A stretch of DNA of 64,000 nucleotides from Paramecium sonneborni. Its lineage: Eukaryota > Ciliophora > Oligohymenophorea > Peniculida > Parameciidae. The stretch covers positions 69,296 through 133,295 of the forward strand of contig CAJJDN010000085.1 in NCBI GenBank assembly GCA_905182985.1, given 5' to 3'. How positions within the stretch are numbered: position 1 is the stretch's first letter; each line of letters starts with the position of its first letter. Shown here piece by piece: positions 1-11,049 of the stretch. The translations under genes and the position numbers were made by a program. The notes beneath the pieces are model-generated. The model made no database searches. It was not told the DNA's origin and was given only the letters and a program-made list of their open reading frames with translations.

Positions 1-3000
1 TTATTAAATATTATTACACTTATTTTTGCATCACTTTTCTTACTTATTACTTTGAATTAATCTGAAACGCTTTAAATTAAAAAATTCCAACTATTGATCA
101 TAGATCCAGAATCATCAAGTATGAAAATATAGTGAGTTGAGTTTATTTGCATATTCATTGGATGATCATGCTTTTATTTAAAAAGTATTTCCTCATTTAA
201 ATCTTCCTATAGTTGTTTACAAATATATTAACCAACTCCTCCATTCCAAATTTATCTCATCTTTAATAAATTTTGTTCAAGCGTCTATGATTAAAAAATA
301 TCCTTGAAACTCCAATCTCTGTAATATTATTTTATTTTATTCCATGTTTCAAATTTACGAGTTTCTTTTATTTAAATTTCTGCTTCATCAAGTATTTCTT
401 CACAAGTATATGTAGATGGGGATGATCCAATCAATACTTTATTCATTCCTTTAAAATATATCAATATATTATACCTCTTAATTGATGGCCATTTTAACAT
501 TTATGTATATGATTTATATCTTAATAATCTTCATTATCACATTTTCTATTACACATAGGACATAATTAATCACAACCATTCATTATATTTTTCATCTCTT
601 CAAATTTATCTTCTACTTCAAATCTATCAATTTATGTTTCAAGTGTTTTACTATTTTCATAAAAAATATCAATTTAAGATATAAATCCTTCCAAAAAATC
701 ATTCAACAAATATATGGAAATTTCATCACCATCAGAAATTTGTGGTTGTTTATCTATAATCAATTTTTAAAGGTTATTATCAAATTACAATATATTTTCT
801 TAATTATCAATCTTTTCAACATCATTCCCTAAAATGAATTGCATTACCTATCTTTATGTATATTTGACATTCTTTTAATCTTCGTCAAGACCATAAAAAT
901 ATTCATCTTTTTACAATTTCTATTTTTAATATAAATTTTAAATTCTATCTTTTAAAATTATTGCATTATTTTTTAATTTGTTCAAACATTCTTAAATATG
1001 TATTTACTCACTAAATTCTATCTAAATTAGTTTCTTTACTTTTAAAATTTATTATTGAGTGTATTTTTCAATAATTCCTTTTTAATCTAAAATGTAACTA
1101 CATATTGTATTTTCAATATTTTACCCAGAGATAATATCATGTCTTTTATCTATTAATATTAATTAATCTAACTCTTTGATTACTTCATTAGATGTTATTT
1201 TATTTTTATTTATTATGTTCTCAACATTATTTAAATTTTATATGAAAAATTACCTTCTAAAAATTTCATTCAATTTTTATGCCAGTTCTTTTGCTTGTTG
1301 TTTACTTTCCTCCTAAACCTTTTATAAAATACCATTTTCATATTTTATTTAAAATTTTTCTTTTTTTTCTAACAATTCCTTTTATTCTAAATCATACATT
1401 TTTAATTTATCGTAGCATAAAAATCTCCAAATAATAAATAACTATAAACTCTGCATTTTTCGAAAAAGTCCTTAAGAAAATTACACTCCAAAGAAAGCTA
1501 ATTATTTATTAGTTGTTAATATTATGTTCTCAACTTTTTACATCATTCCTTTTATTAATTAGCAATTATATTTTGTCATACTTTCGTTCAGATTTACATC
1601 GATGATTTATTTAAAACATTATTCCTCTTATTATGGTTTTTAATTTTATATAGTATCATAAATTTTTTAACATAGCTTTTCCCAACCTTTATTCTCTTAC
1701 ATGATTTACAACATTAATTCAAAAACTTATTTATTCTAAAATTAAGGTTAATTACGTTATGCTATTTAACTAGAGATGATATGTTAAAAAAATTCATCAA
1801 ATTACTTTTTATTCTCTTTATTATAAATAATTGACTTATTTTCCTTAAGGATGAGATATTATTTCTTCTGATTATCTTCAATTTTTGATGTTTTTTTAAT
1901 CTATATTTTTGGAAATATATTTTAGAATTGTCTTAAAGTAAAATCATCAATATCTTAAGATCCTTATTATTTAATTTTGACTGAATTTATAAGATCATCA
2001 ATCAAACTAGGCTTTTCTATCATTTGGGTTTTTTTGTAATTAACTTCAGGTTTAAAAGCAATTAATGTCGAATTCTTTTAAAAAACTGGTTAATTTGCTG
2101 TATTGAATTTTTGATGAACTTAATTGATACTAACATTATTTTTTTGTTTTTAAATTTGTTATTGTTCTTCACTATTTTGAACCTTTCTTTATTATTTTGA
2201 AGATTCACTTGATGATGCAATTTTAACAGATTAAGCTGTTTTTTCTTTTTACTCTAACTTTGGGAATTACTTACTCTCTGTTTTTTAGAATAATTAATTT
2301 TTGAGATCTTAAAAATTACTCATCATTAAAGAATTCAATTCTTATAATTTTAGCTAATTAAATTCTATTGGTAATTTTTACAATAATTTAAATAAATTAG
2401 TGATAATTTATTTTTTTTATTCATCTTTATTATCTTCTTTTATGATTTTAATTAATTCCTATTTTAAATTAGCTTTTATTTCTCTCACAATATTTTCCAT
2501 TTCTAAATAATTATAAGTAATTTCTTTTTTCAAGTATTTCCATGGATCTATAATAGGATCAATAAGAGGCAAATTATCAAGTCTTTTCCAAATATCTAAA
2601 TAAAAAATTTGTTAAAGTTCATGCTTACTCTACTTGTTTATAATATTAAAAGCACAATATTCAAAATCTTTTGAAAATTGTTGACAAATTAGATTGCTCT
2701 CTTCCTTATTCTTATTCGGATCTTAATTATTTATTTTCTTTAGAAAATACTCTGTTTTTTCATCCAAATTATTAAATTCATAAATTTAATCTTTTTTGTA
2801 GTTCTTAAAACAATCAAATAATTGTTTTGAAAATTCTATATGAATGTTTTCAATTTCTTTGTTAGATTAATCTACTATTTCTTCAAAAATTTCTTTAAAA
2901 GATTCATTCCTCTTATCTTAATTTTTTTACTATATTTCTAATTAATTTTGATTCTTTAATATTTCAGCAATTTTTTGAGAAATCTTAGTTGGAAATTGAC

Positions 3001-6000
3001 GATATTAAAATTTTCTCTTTTCTTAATGAATTTTTTACAATAGTAGCAAAGATCTATCTAAAATTTATGCTTTATATATTTCCTTGACAGTTTCTTCAAC
3101 TTTTTTTCGAGTTTCAGATGAAATTATTGAAGCATAATTATCCTTTAATTCGCTTAAAATTTTTTCTTCAGCTTAGTTTATTTAAATGCAAATAAGGTCT
3201 TAAATTTCTTTTTAAATTAAATTATAATCATCTAAGGTATTTACATCCTTACTTTTCTCGTTTAAGAATGCTAAATTATTTAAAAATTTTTCGTTAACTT
3301 TGTTAATTTTTGTTAATGCAATACTCTTTATTTTTTGATAATCTCTTTATTCTTTTAAATCAGAAAATTCCACTAAATCAGGCAATTTAGTAACTAATTC
3401 CCAGTTTTCTTCTGCTTTAGTAATTAATGCATCCCAAGTTAAAATTTGTGGGGAATCCTAATATCTTTATTTCAATTTTCCAATGAACTGTTGGATAATT
3501 TTCAAACCAAATTTTAAGGCATTTTTTGAATAATCACTCTCATTAATTTCATATTTAATTTCTTAAATTTAGGATAAATTAGAGTTGTTATATTCTTGAA
3601 ACTAATATTTTAACCATTCTTTTGGAACTTGTGCCATACCTAAAATATTTATTTCATCCTTTGTAATTTCTAAATATTTAGTAAAATCAAATTATTTAAT
3701 TATAGGATGTTAATCATCAGAAATCTATTAGTCTTAGCCTTGATCAATTTATAAGCAAGATTCATCCATTGTACTTTCTTCATATTTTAATTATACTCCA
3801 ATTGTTTCAATTTATTTGATTAATTTATATTTTTCATCTTCGTTTATCTAACTGTTTTAATTAAAACACCAAGCAAATTATTTTAAAAAATTTTATTAAA
3901 AAAATTTTTCAATAGTATAAACACTTGCTTCTATTAATTTATGAAATGAAGCATGAATTTCCCCTTTAACATTGAATATAATAATATCACTAATCGACAA
4001 TATGAAAAGAGAAATTTTTTTATCGAATTCAGGATCTTATTATTTAGGATTTTATAACCCTTCTGAATCTAATAATAAAATATAATCAAATAAACCTTCT
4101 CCAAATTATTATTTATTTGATATTTTTAATAATTATAGGAATAAACCTTTTGTACATCTCCCTACACTAGTTAAAAAATGACATCCGAAAATTCTATTTA
4201 ATAAAGTTGATTTTCCTGAACTTTAAGGTCCTAAAACACTCAATATTAGAATTTTATCTTTTTGGTCTAATAATTATTCTCTTAATTAATGAAAAAAATT
4301 AGAGTCTATGCTAAGATCATCCCCACTTAAAAATTCAAAAGGCTCACCTTTTTTAATCAACTTAGAGACTATATCTATTGGATTAACAGAAAAAGAACTA
4401 TTACTATTTATTATTTCTCTCCAAAATAATTCTATACTTATATTTTAAACTATAAATTTTTCTTCAAAGTCTTTCAATTACTTTTCTAAAATTTGATCAT
4501 TTTATTGTTGTTTTGCTTAACCGCATTATTTCTTTATTTACTCTATCTACATTCCTAAATTTTTAATGTTTCTTTAATTAAATTTTCCAATTTGTTCAAC
4601 AAATCTTAAGTAGATTATATAAAAATTATTGCTCTAAAATACCTAACTAAATAACTTTATTAATTTTGATTATTCTAAATCCTGAGGTTTTTTAATTTTT
4701 TCTTCTATTTGCCTGATCTCTTAATCTATTTTTTTTAATTCTTCTTTAGTCTTAAAAATTTTTTTTTCAATCTCTACTTTTTCCTATTCTTTTTATTTTC
4801 CTTTTTACTATTATTCAATATTATATGCTGTTTTCCTTCCGTATTTAATTTAGTTTATTTTATTTTCCTATTCTTATTCAAATTAACATTTTTTTTGATA
4901 AAAATTTTATTTTTACTTTTTTAATTTTTGCATTTGCCACGCTAAATGTCTTAATGGAAATGCCTCGCTTGAATAAAATCCATCAGGATTCTATATATTT
5001 TTATTTAATTCAGTTTCTAATTCTTATAAAATCCTTTCAGCTCTTTCGATTTCATCATCTTTTGTTTTAAAGGCTTAACAAATTTTTAAAAAAGAATTTT
5101 TTAATTTTCCCTCATTTACTGTTTCATTTTAATTGTCAATTGTTTTTAAAATAAAATCTTTTATTTTTTATCTTTCATCAATTTATTAGGCCATATCATC
5201 TAATTTTAATAAATTTGGAATACGATAAGTTTTGAAATCAAAATCTTTTTTTTATAAGTTATTTATTTTATCCTTATTTAATTCCTTATTCATTGAGTCT
5301 CGAATAATTAGAACAATCTTAGTCTATGATAATGTTGATTTATCAAATAATTCGATTAATTTATTTACATTTTCTTCATATTCATCTTCTGTTTACATTT
5401 AAATTATCCAAAGATTGAAAAAAGGAAGTAAATTTTTTAATATTTCATCCTCTAATTTTCCATGTACATCAGTGATTAAATAATTTCGAGTTCCATTAAA
5501 GGAAAAATCAAACTAACAATCTACAGAATTATTGTTAATTAAAGATGAATCACAAACCTCGAATTTTCGTATTTTATATTCAGTAGAATTATTATAAAAG
5601 AGCATATTAATCAACTCTGTTTTTCCAAACTAATGTTATTTTTTACTTAATGAAAAATTGATTATTGTAAAATCGTTTGATAAAAGGTAAAATATATTTG
5701 AATTTAATACATAAAAGTCTAGGTTTGAATTTATATTTTCTAATAATGGATTTTAATACAGTAGGGGAACAGGATAATGCTTGGAATGTAATTTTAACAG
5801 CATCACCTAAAGTTCTTTATCTGAATTATTGTAAAGTAATTAAAACAGCGATTTAATGTTTAAAGTTTCAAATTTCTTGTTTCTTTAATTATTAATCACT
5901 TTATTATTTATCAATCCTAATAAATGTTCTGCTGATTCTCCTCTCTTAATAATATTAAAATAATAAGGAAGCAAATTTTTAAAAGTTTTTTCATCACTTT

Positions 6001-7606
6001 TATTTTCTAACCATTCTTAAATATTTTTCTCTTTTTCTTATTCTGATATCAATTAAATATTAAAATCTTCCATTTTAATTTTTAATTATTTAGGATAATT
6101 ATTAAAAATTTCTATATGATGAACAAATCTTGAAATTTTTATTTAAGGCTTTTTCTTATTCATAAAAACATACTCAAAATAAAGTAAGTTAATTTTTTCA
6201 AATTTATCAAGTTTAGTTAATTAATTGAATTATAATTTTTCAGTTTTTTTAATTATTTAATTTAGAATTTTTTCAGAATCATTATTCAAATTATTTGTAG
6301 CTAAAAATATCGAAAGTTGTATCTATTAATTAAATTAAAATTGTTTATCTTTTTAAAATTAATAAAACATCATCCTTTTTATATTACCAAATTAGCTTAG
6401 ATTAGATATCATTTCAGCGTTTATATTTGTAGAAATCAATTTTTCATATTTTTATATTAATTCCAACTCTTAAGTTTCTTATTCTTTCTATTTTTTAATA
6501 AAATCTTCATCTTTTTAATTTCTATAATAAACTATTTTGTTTATAAGGAAATTGAAGATTATATTTGATTGCTAATTTTTCATACGTTTAATGCCTTCCT
6601 CTAAAAGTCCTTGCTTCTTTTAAGTTTTAGATAATTTTTATTCAATCTGTTCCATGATTAGTTTTACATCATTTGAATTAAATAATTAAATCCAAAAATA
6701 AAATATTAAACTATAGTAAAGAAAATCTAAATTTTCATCGAAATTTTCTGTTAATGAAATATACTAAATAAGATCATCTTAACAAATTTATTTAACATCG
6801 ATAAGATTTTTCATAAATCCTATTAATTTATCATAATGAAATTCAAGCTTTGTTGTAAATAATTCAAACAAAAAACAAATAGATTTATTGTTAACCTTTT
6901 TTTATAATTACTCTAATCCTTCCTTTACAGTTATTTCTTTAAATTAAACCTTTTATATAAATTATATAAAATCTGATTTTTCCTAATCATTATAGCTCAT
7001 TACCATTTCCTCATAATTTTAAAATTAATAAATTAAATTCTGTAACAGAATGCCTATTAACTAATTAATTTCCTTTTTCAAATTTTGATCACATTCCAAA
7101 AAGAACAAATTAATAAGTGCTATTAAAAGTGATAAAAAATTGTATTAGTGTCTTTCTTTTACTAATTCAATGAGTTAAAAAATAAATTGAATGTTTTCTC
7201 CTAATCTTTCAAGAAGATTGAGATATTTTTTTATTTCAATTGGTATTAAGTTTGTTTAGCAGTATTGCTCATTTTTTAATTCCTAAAGGATTAAATCATA
7301 CTATTTATTCTTTATATTTTCTTAGTATACACTTTTATAATCTTGAAATTATTATTTTAAAGGTTAATTTTCAGTGATATAACTTCTTTTAAAGTAAGGT
7401 CTTTTTATGAATGATTCTTAAAAAAATTGTTTTTGCAATTCTTTAATAATTACATCTCTTTTAGGTTCATCTAATTAATCTAACCATTATTTTAGATCAT
7501 TTTCAATTTCTTCATCATTGAAATAAAATTCATCTTTTATATTTTCAATAATAGATTTAATTTAATTCTAAATGTTAACATCTTTGGTGTCTGATTAACA
7601 ATTCAT
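1..7606 (-). CDS. VLIG-type very large GTPase with C-terminal Cys/His motif and vWA domain (3' end outside window)
   Basis: A giant protein (over 2,500 residues in the window) resembling animal very large inducible GTPases (VLIG/GVIN). The start ATG at 7604-7606 opens a frame without TGA, in ciliate code, through long helical sequence. Around residue 1125 (4205-4231) lies a P-loop, LGPQSSGKSTLLNRIFG, followed by GRCTKG (a switch I-like motif), DSEGL near 4050 and NVKGE, the G-domain signature order of VLIGs. Near the C-terminus (about 470-560) a Cys/His cluster reads CPMCNRKC...HKCQNGHQLRGM, as in VLIG C-terminal regions. A TGA there is removed by a 26 nt intron (about 456-481, ending AAG). 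Beyond it, FILDDSGSM (about 98-120) is a vWA MIDAS motif, so the protein ends in a vWA domain cut off by the window edge. In vertebrates the family is interferon-linked; its role in ciliates is unknown. The domain reading is firm; the function is not. Confidence 0.88.
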
Positions 7607-8592
7607 ATTAAATTAATAGAAAAAGGAGTTTGATAAATTTATGAATATTTATTAATATGTTATTTTGTTGATAGAATTTAGAAATAAAATAAATGAACAT
7701 ATTAATGAGAATAATTTTATTATCTCTGATCATCCTTCTACATTTAAACATTTTAAAAATTGAAGGATATAATATGGAGCCAATATTCAATATCTTTTAA
7801 GGCTAAACTTTCATTTTTTGATAATCTAACTTAATGAATTTTTATATTTTCTATTTGATATTATTCTAACTATACACCTGCTTTATTAATAAAAGAATTA
7901 AGAATACATATGATTTAATTTTTTATCATTAAAAATTTTATTTCTCCTTATCTTTATTAGTTTTTATACTATTGTATTGATTTTCATGGAGGTATTATAA
8001 ATATAACATTATATAATTAATTAAACTTCAGAAGTATGGATTAATCTTGGCTTATGTACCACGCAATTTTAGATAAACAATAATTATTTTTATAAAATTA
8101 GAAAGAAAAAATTGAACAATTACCAATAATGAATAACTAAATAAATAAATTATTATTTCTAATATAATAAATAAACATTAAATAACAAAATACACTAACT
8201 CAATAGTTCCATTTTTTAGATGGGTCTGATTAAAAATAGAATATTCATTGAATTTATGAAATAAGATTATTTATCATATAACAAATAATCTTTATGAATT
8301 TAATGTAGGATTATTCAATAATTATAAAATAATTTCATTTTGCATATATAATAATTATTATAAAAACATCTAATAAATAAACTAAATAATTACTTAATGA
8401 GATATTGTTGAGTTTAAATTTGTTTCATGATCAACTAATAAATATTATAAAATAATGCCTTTAAAATATAATTGCTTGAATCTATTTCAAAGATTGAAAA
8501 ATTTTATAATATTCAAATAAATGGAGTATAAATTTCAGCAAAATTTATCAACATTTATAACCCTTAAATTATAGTATCAATATAATGAAAAA
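7607..8592. other. intergenic, no gene seen
   Basis: About 1 kb of very AT-rich DNA between the VLIG start and the SPRY-like gene's stop. Short open stretches occur on both strands (for example from an ATG near 7986 on the plus strand, about 40 codons), but codon composition is not convincing and no motif is visible. Confidence 0.5.
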
Positions 8593-9449
8593 TCACAAAT
8601 CAAAACCCAAAATTTTAACTTTGCTATCACTACCTGATCGTATGCAAGGATAAAGGTCATAACAACTACATATTTATTGATTCTAAAAAATAAAATTTAA
8701 ATCTTACAAATGATTCTCCTGATTAAAATTTGGTCCATTTTATATTTTTTTTTTAAATATCTACTTCAATTATAATAATATCATTATCTGAAAAATGAAA
8801 AGACAATTTATTATTATTTCTTTATTAATTATGTGAGTAACTGTGTTAGTCATTCCTTATCAAATAACTCCTAAATAAAATAATAACATTAAATATACCC
8901 TTAATTCAAACCAACATAGTTATAACTAGTTTCTTACATTACTTATTTAATACCTATCCCTACATAACAAGCCTTTGAATTTAAAATTTTGAAAGCAAAT
9001 TTTGTAACTTAATGTGTCGGAATTAACTAATCACAAAGACAACTTCCTCCGCATTCAACTATTTTTCCATTATTTGAAACTACAGCATCTCTATGTTTAT
9101 GTTCTGAAGAAAAAGTCAATTATTTTTGAAATGATGATGTCTTTTTTATAAATTTAAAAATCATTACTAATATTGACTCCAATAATTCTTATCTTATATT
9201 TTTCCAGTCTTTTTCTTTTAATTGTAATTAATTTTGAAGACTCAAACTGCATTATTATTATTTATGTTACTCCTACAAAGTTTATAAATTATAATCAGAA
9301 ATTATGCTGAAAATTGTTTATTATATATCCTTCATGTTTTATTCAACATATTTAAAAGATTAACTACTCTCAATTTAGAACTTAAAGTAATCACATATCC
9401 AATCATTTAATTATTTTACATTTAAACATTATAATTTTTCTTTATTCAT
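8593..9449 (-). CDS. SPRY-like domain protein with N-terminal helical region
   Basis: A 267-residue protein of unknown role. Residues 1-110 are helical and rich in Lys, Glu and Gln. The second half carries a beta-rich pattern seen in SPRY/B30.2-like proteins: VTKFAFKIL, ACYVGIGIK, SYSHN, SDNDIIIIEVDI, then DLYPCIRSGSDSKVKILGFDL in three short steps to the TGA at 8593-8595. Two introns are required and both fit: 8871-8898 (28 nt) and 8683-8707 (25 nt), each GT...TAG. After removal the length is exactly 268 codons and all apparent frameshifts vanish. The start at 9447-9449 (MNKEKLQC) is the first good ATG. Similar architecture is common among ciliate multi-copy families, but I assign SPRY only by pattern, not by alignment. 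Confidence 0.7.
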
Positions 9450-9562
9450 ATTGAATTTTACTTGAATTCCTCTTTTTAAGTTTTCTAATTACATCTATAC
9501 ATTATTGATCACTTTTTAAAGATTTCTTAATAATTCCTCATTTTGATTGAATTGTTATTATA

Positions 9563-10183
9563 GGAAATCCTGAAATTCAGCCATTTAGAAAACATCTTTT
9601 GGATGAGAAAAATGGTCTCCATTTTGATAACAAAAGTAACATTATACACGAAATTGATTACAATTCTAATTTATACAAAAGTATTCCACAAACTTATTAT
9701 GATGCTCTGGTACTTGACACTTTAATTGAATCATATTCAAAATTTATTTTTATATTATTCATAATCATTTGCAATTTTCTATTAAACTTGAGAATTTTAA
9801 AATATAAACTTATTTACTCTGTATTATAAAAAGAATAATTTACATCATAAATACTAAGGTTTAATTCTAATTAATTTTACTATTATTTCATGAAAATAAT
9901 CTATTCCTTGTTAATTTAAGTTTTATATTGGTTTTAGTATATTATTATTTCAACCTTTTTATTAATTTTGATCTCTAATGCTTATTCTATACACATCAAT
10001 ATTTAATCTTACCTTTCAAAATATTAAAAGTTTGATTTTTATGTTACTTAATCCTTAGTCTATTTCTATCTTTCTATGTTATTTTTTATGTATTTCCCTT
10101 TTAAAATAAAAAACCTATAATTATTCTCCATTTTTCTATTTTTGTAATTTTTCTAAATAAAATGGTTTATAAATGATATATGA
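9563..10183 (+). pseudogene. possible relic of a multi-pass membrane protein
   Basis: With the ciliate code this frame stays open for about 206 codons, from an AG-G boundary at 9563 to TGA at 10181-10183. It begins GNPEIQPFRKHLLDEKNG, continues with ordinary soluble-looking sequence (QTYYDALVLDTLIES) and then becomes very hydrophobic, with three or four candidate membrane segments (for example FIFILFIIICNFLL and YIIISTFLLILI). There is no in-frame ATG near the beginning and a TGA lies just upstream at 9548-9550, with no plausible donor site. It therefore looks like the remains of a larger gene rather than an intact one. I do not recognise the family. The hydrophobic part could also be chance translation of AT-rich DNA. 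Confidence 0.3.
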
Positions 10184-11049
10184 AGAGAAAGAAAGTTCTC
10201 CACAATTAAATTTTTTAAGCGGTAATAAGTAATACTCATAAATAAGATCTAAGCCTAAATTGAGTGTTTGGAAAAAAAGAAAATTACAAAGCTCACTATC
10301 ATTTTTTTCTCCAAAATCACAAAAATATCATAATGTCATTTAGCTGTACTCATTCATTTTCCAGATTAAAAAGATGATTTGAGCTAATTCTTTTAAATAA
10401 AAAACGATACACTTTACTATTTTGAAATTCATATCTCCCACAACTAAATAGTTTCTTACCAATTTTTGTTGGTTGCAAATATTTTTCAAAATAAAAATTC
10501 AAACTAACCTTACATAAGCATATTTACCTTTATTGTCTCATAAAATAAATCTATGCAACGATTTAGTTAAGTTTTTTTATATATAAGGAGTTTAGATTAA
10601 TTTATTTAAAGAATAAATATAATAATAATATTAAAAATTAAGCTCATAAGCAAATGGTGATGAATAAAAGAAGAAAAAAATGCTGTATTTATATATTGAT
10701 GTATATATACCCTTCAGGATAAATTATCATATCCCATTTTACTTGTTTAATTATTCTTTAAATTTGACTATTGAATATTAAAATTGCACTATTAATAACT
10801 ATGAGTGTTATTGATTTGAGAATATCAATACAATTTCTTAATAAATAAATCCATCTGATTTAAAATAAATAAATTATTTTTTTATTAATTATGATGTTTC
10901 TAGAAAGCAATGGACTTTATTCATAATCTTTTAGCTTCTAGTCCTACAACCCAAATGAGAAGTTGGATAAATAATTGAGAAAGTTTTTAAAATATTTGCT
11001 ATACTAAGTTATTTATTTAAAGTATTTTCATTCTTATATAGATTTCAAT
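10184..11049. other. intergenic, weak ORF only
   Basis: No gene can be supported. A 66-codon plus-strand frame starts at 10173 (MIYEEKESSP) and has protein-like composition, but it has no recognisable domain and may be a relic or chance. The rest is AT-rich without features. Confidence 0.35.

Noticed and set aside
8868..8900. In-frame TGA and frame jumps in the SPRY-like gene suggesting a pseudogene
   Set aside because: Removing a 28 nt and a 25 nt GT...TAG intron gives one clean 268-codon frame, so the gene is intact.
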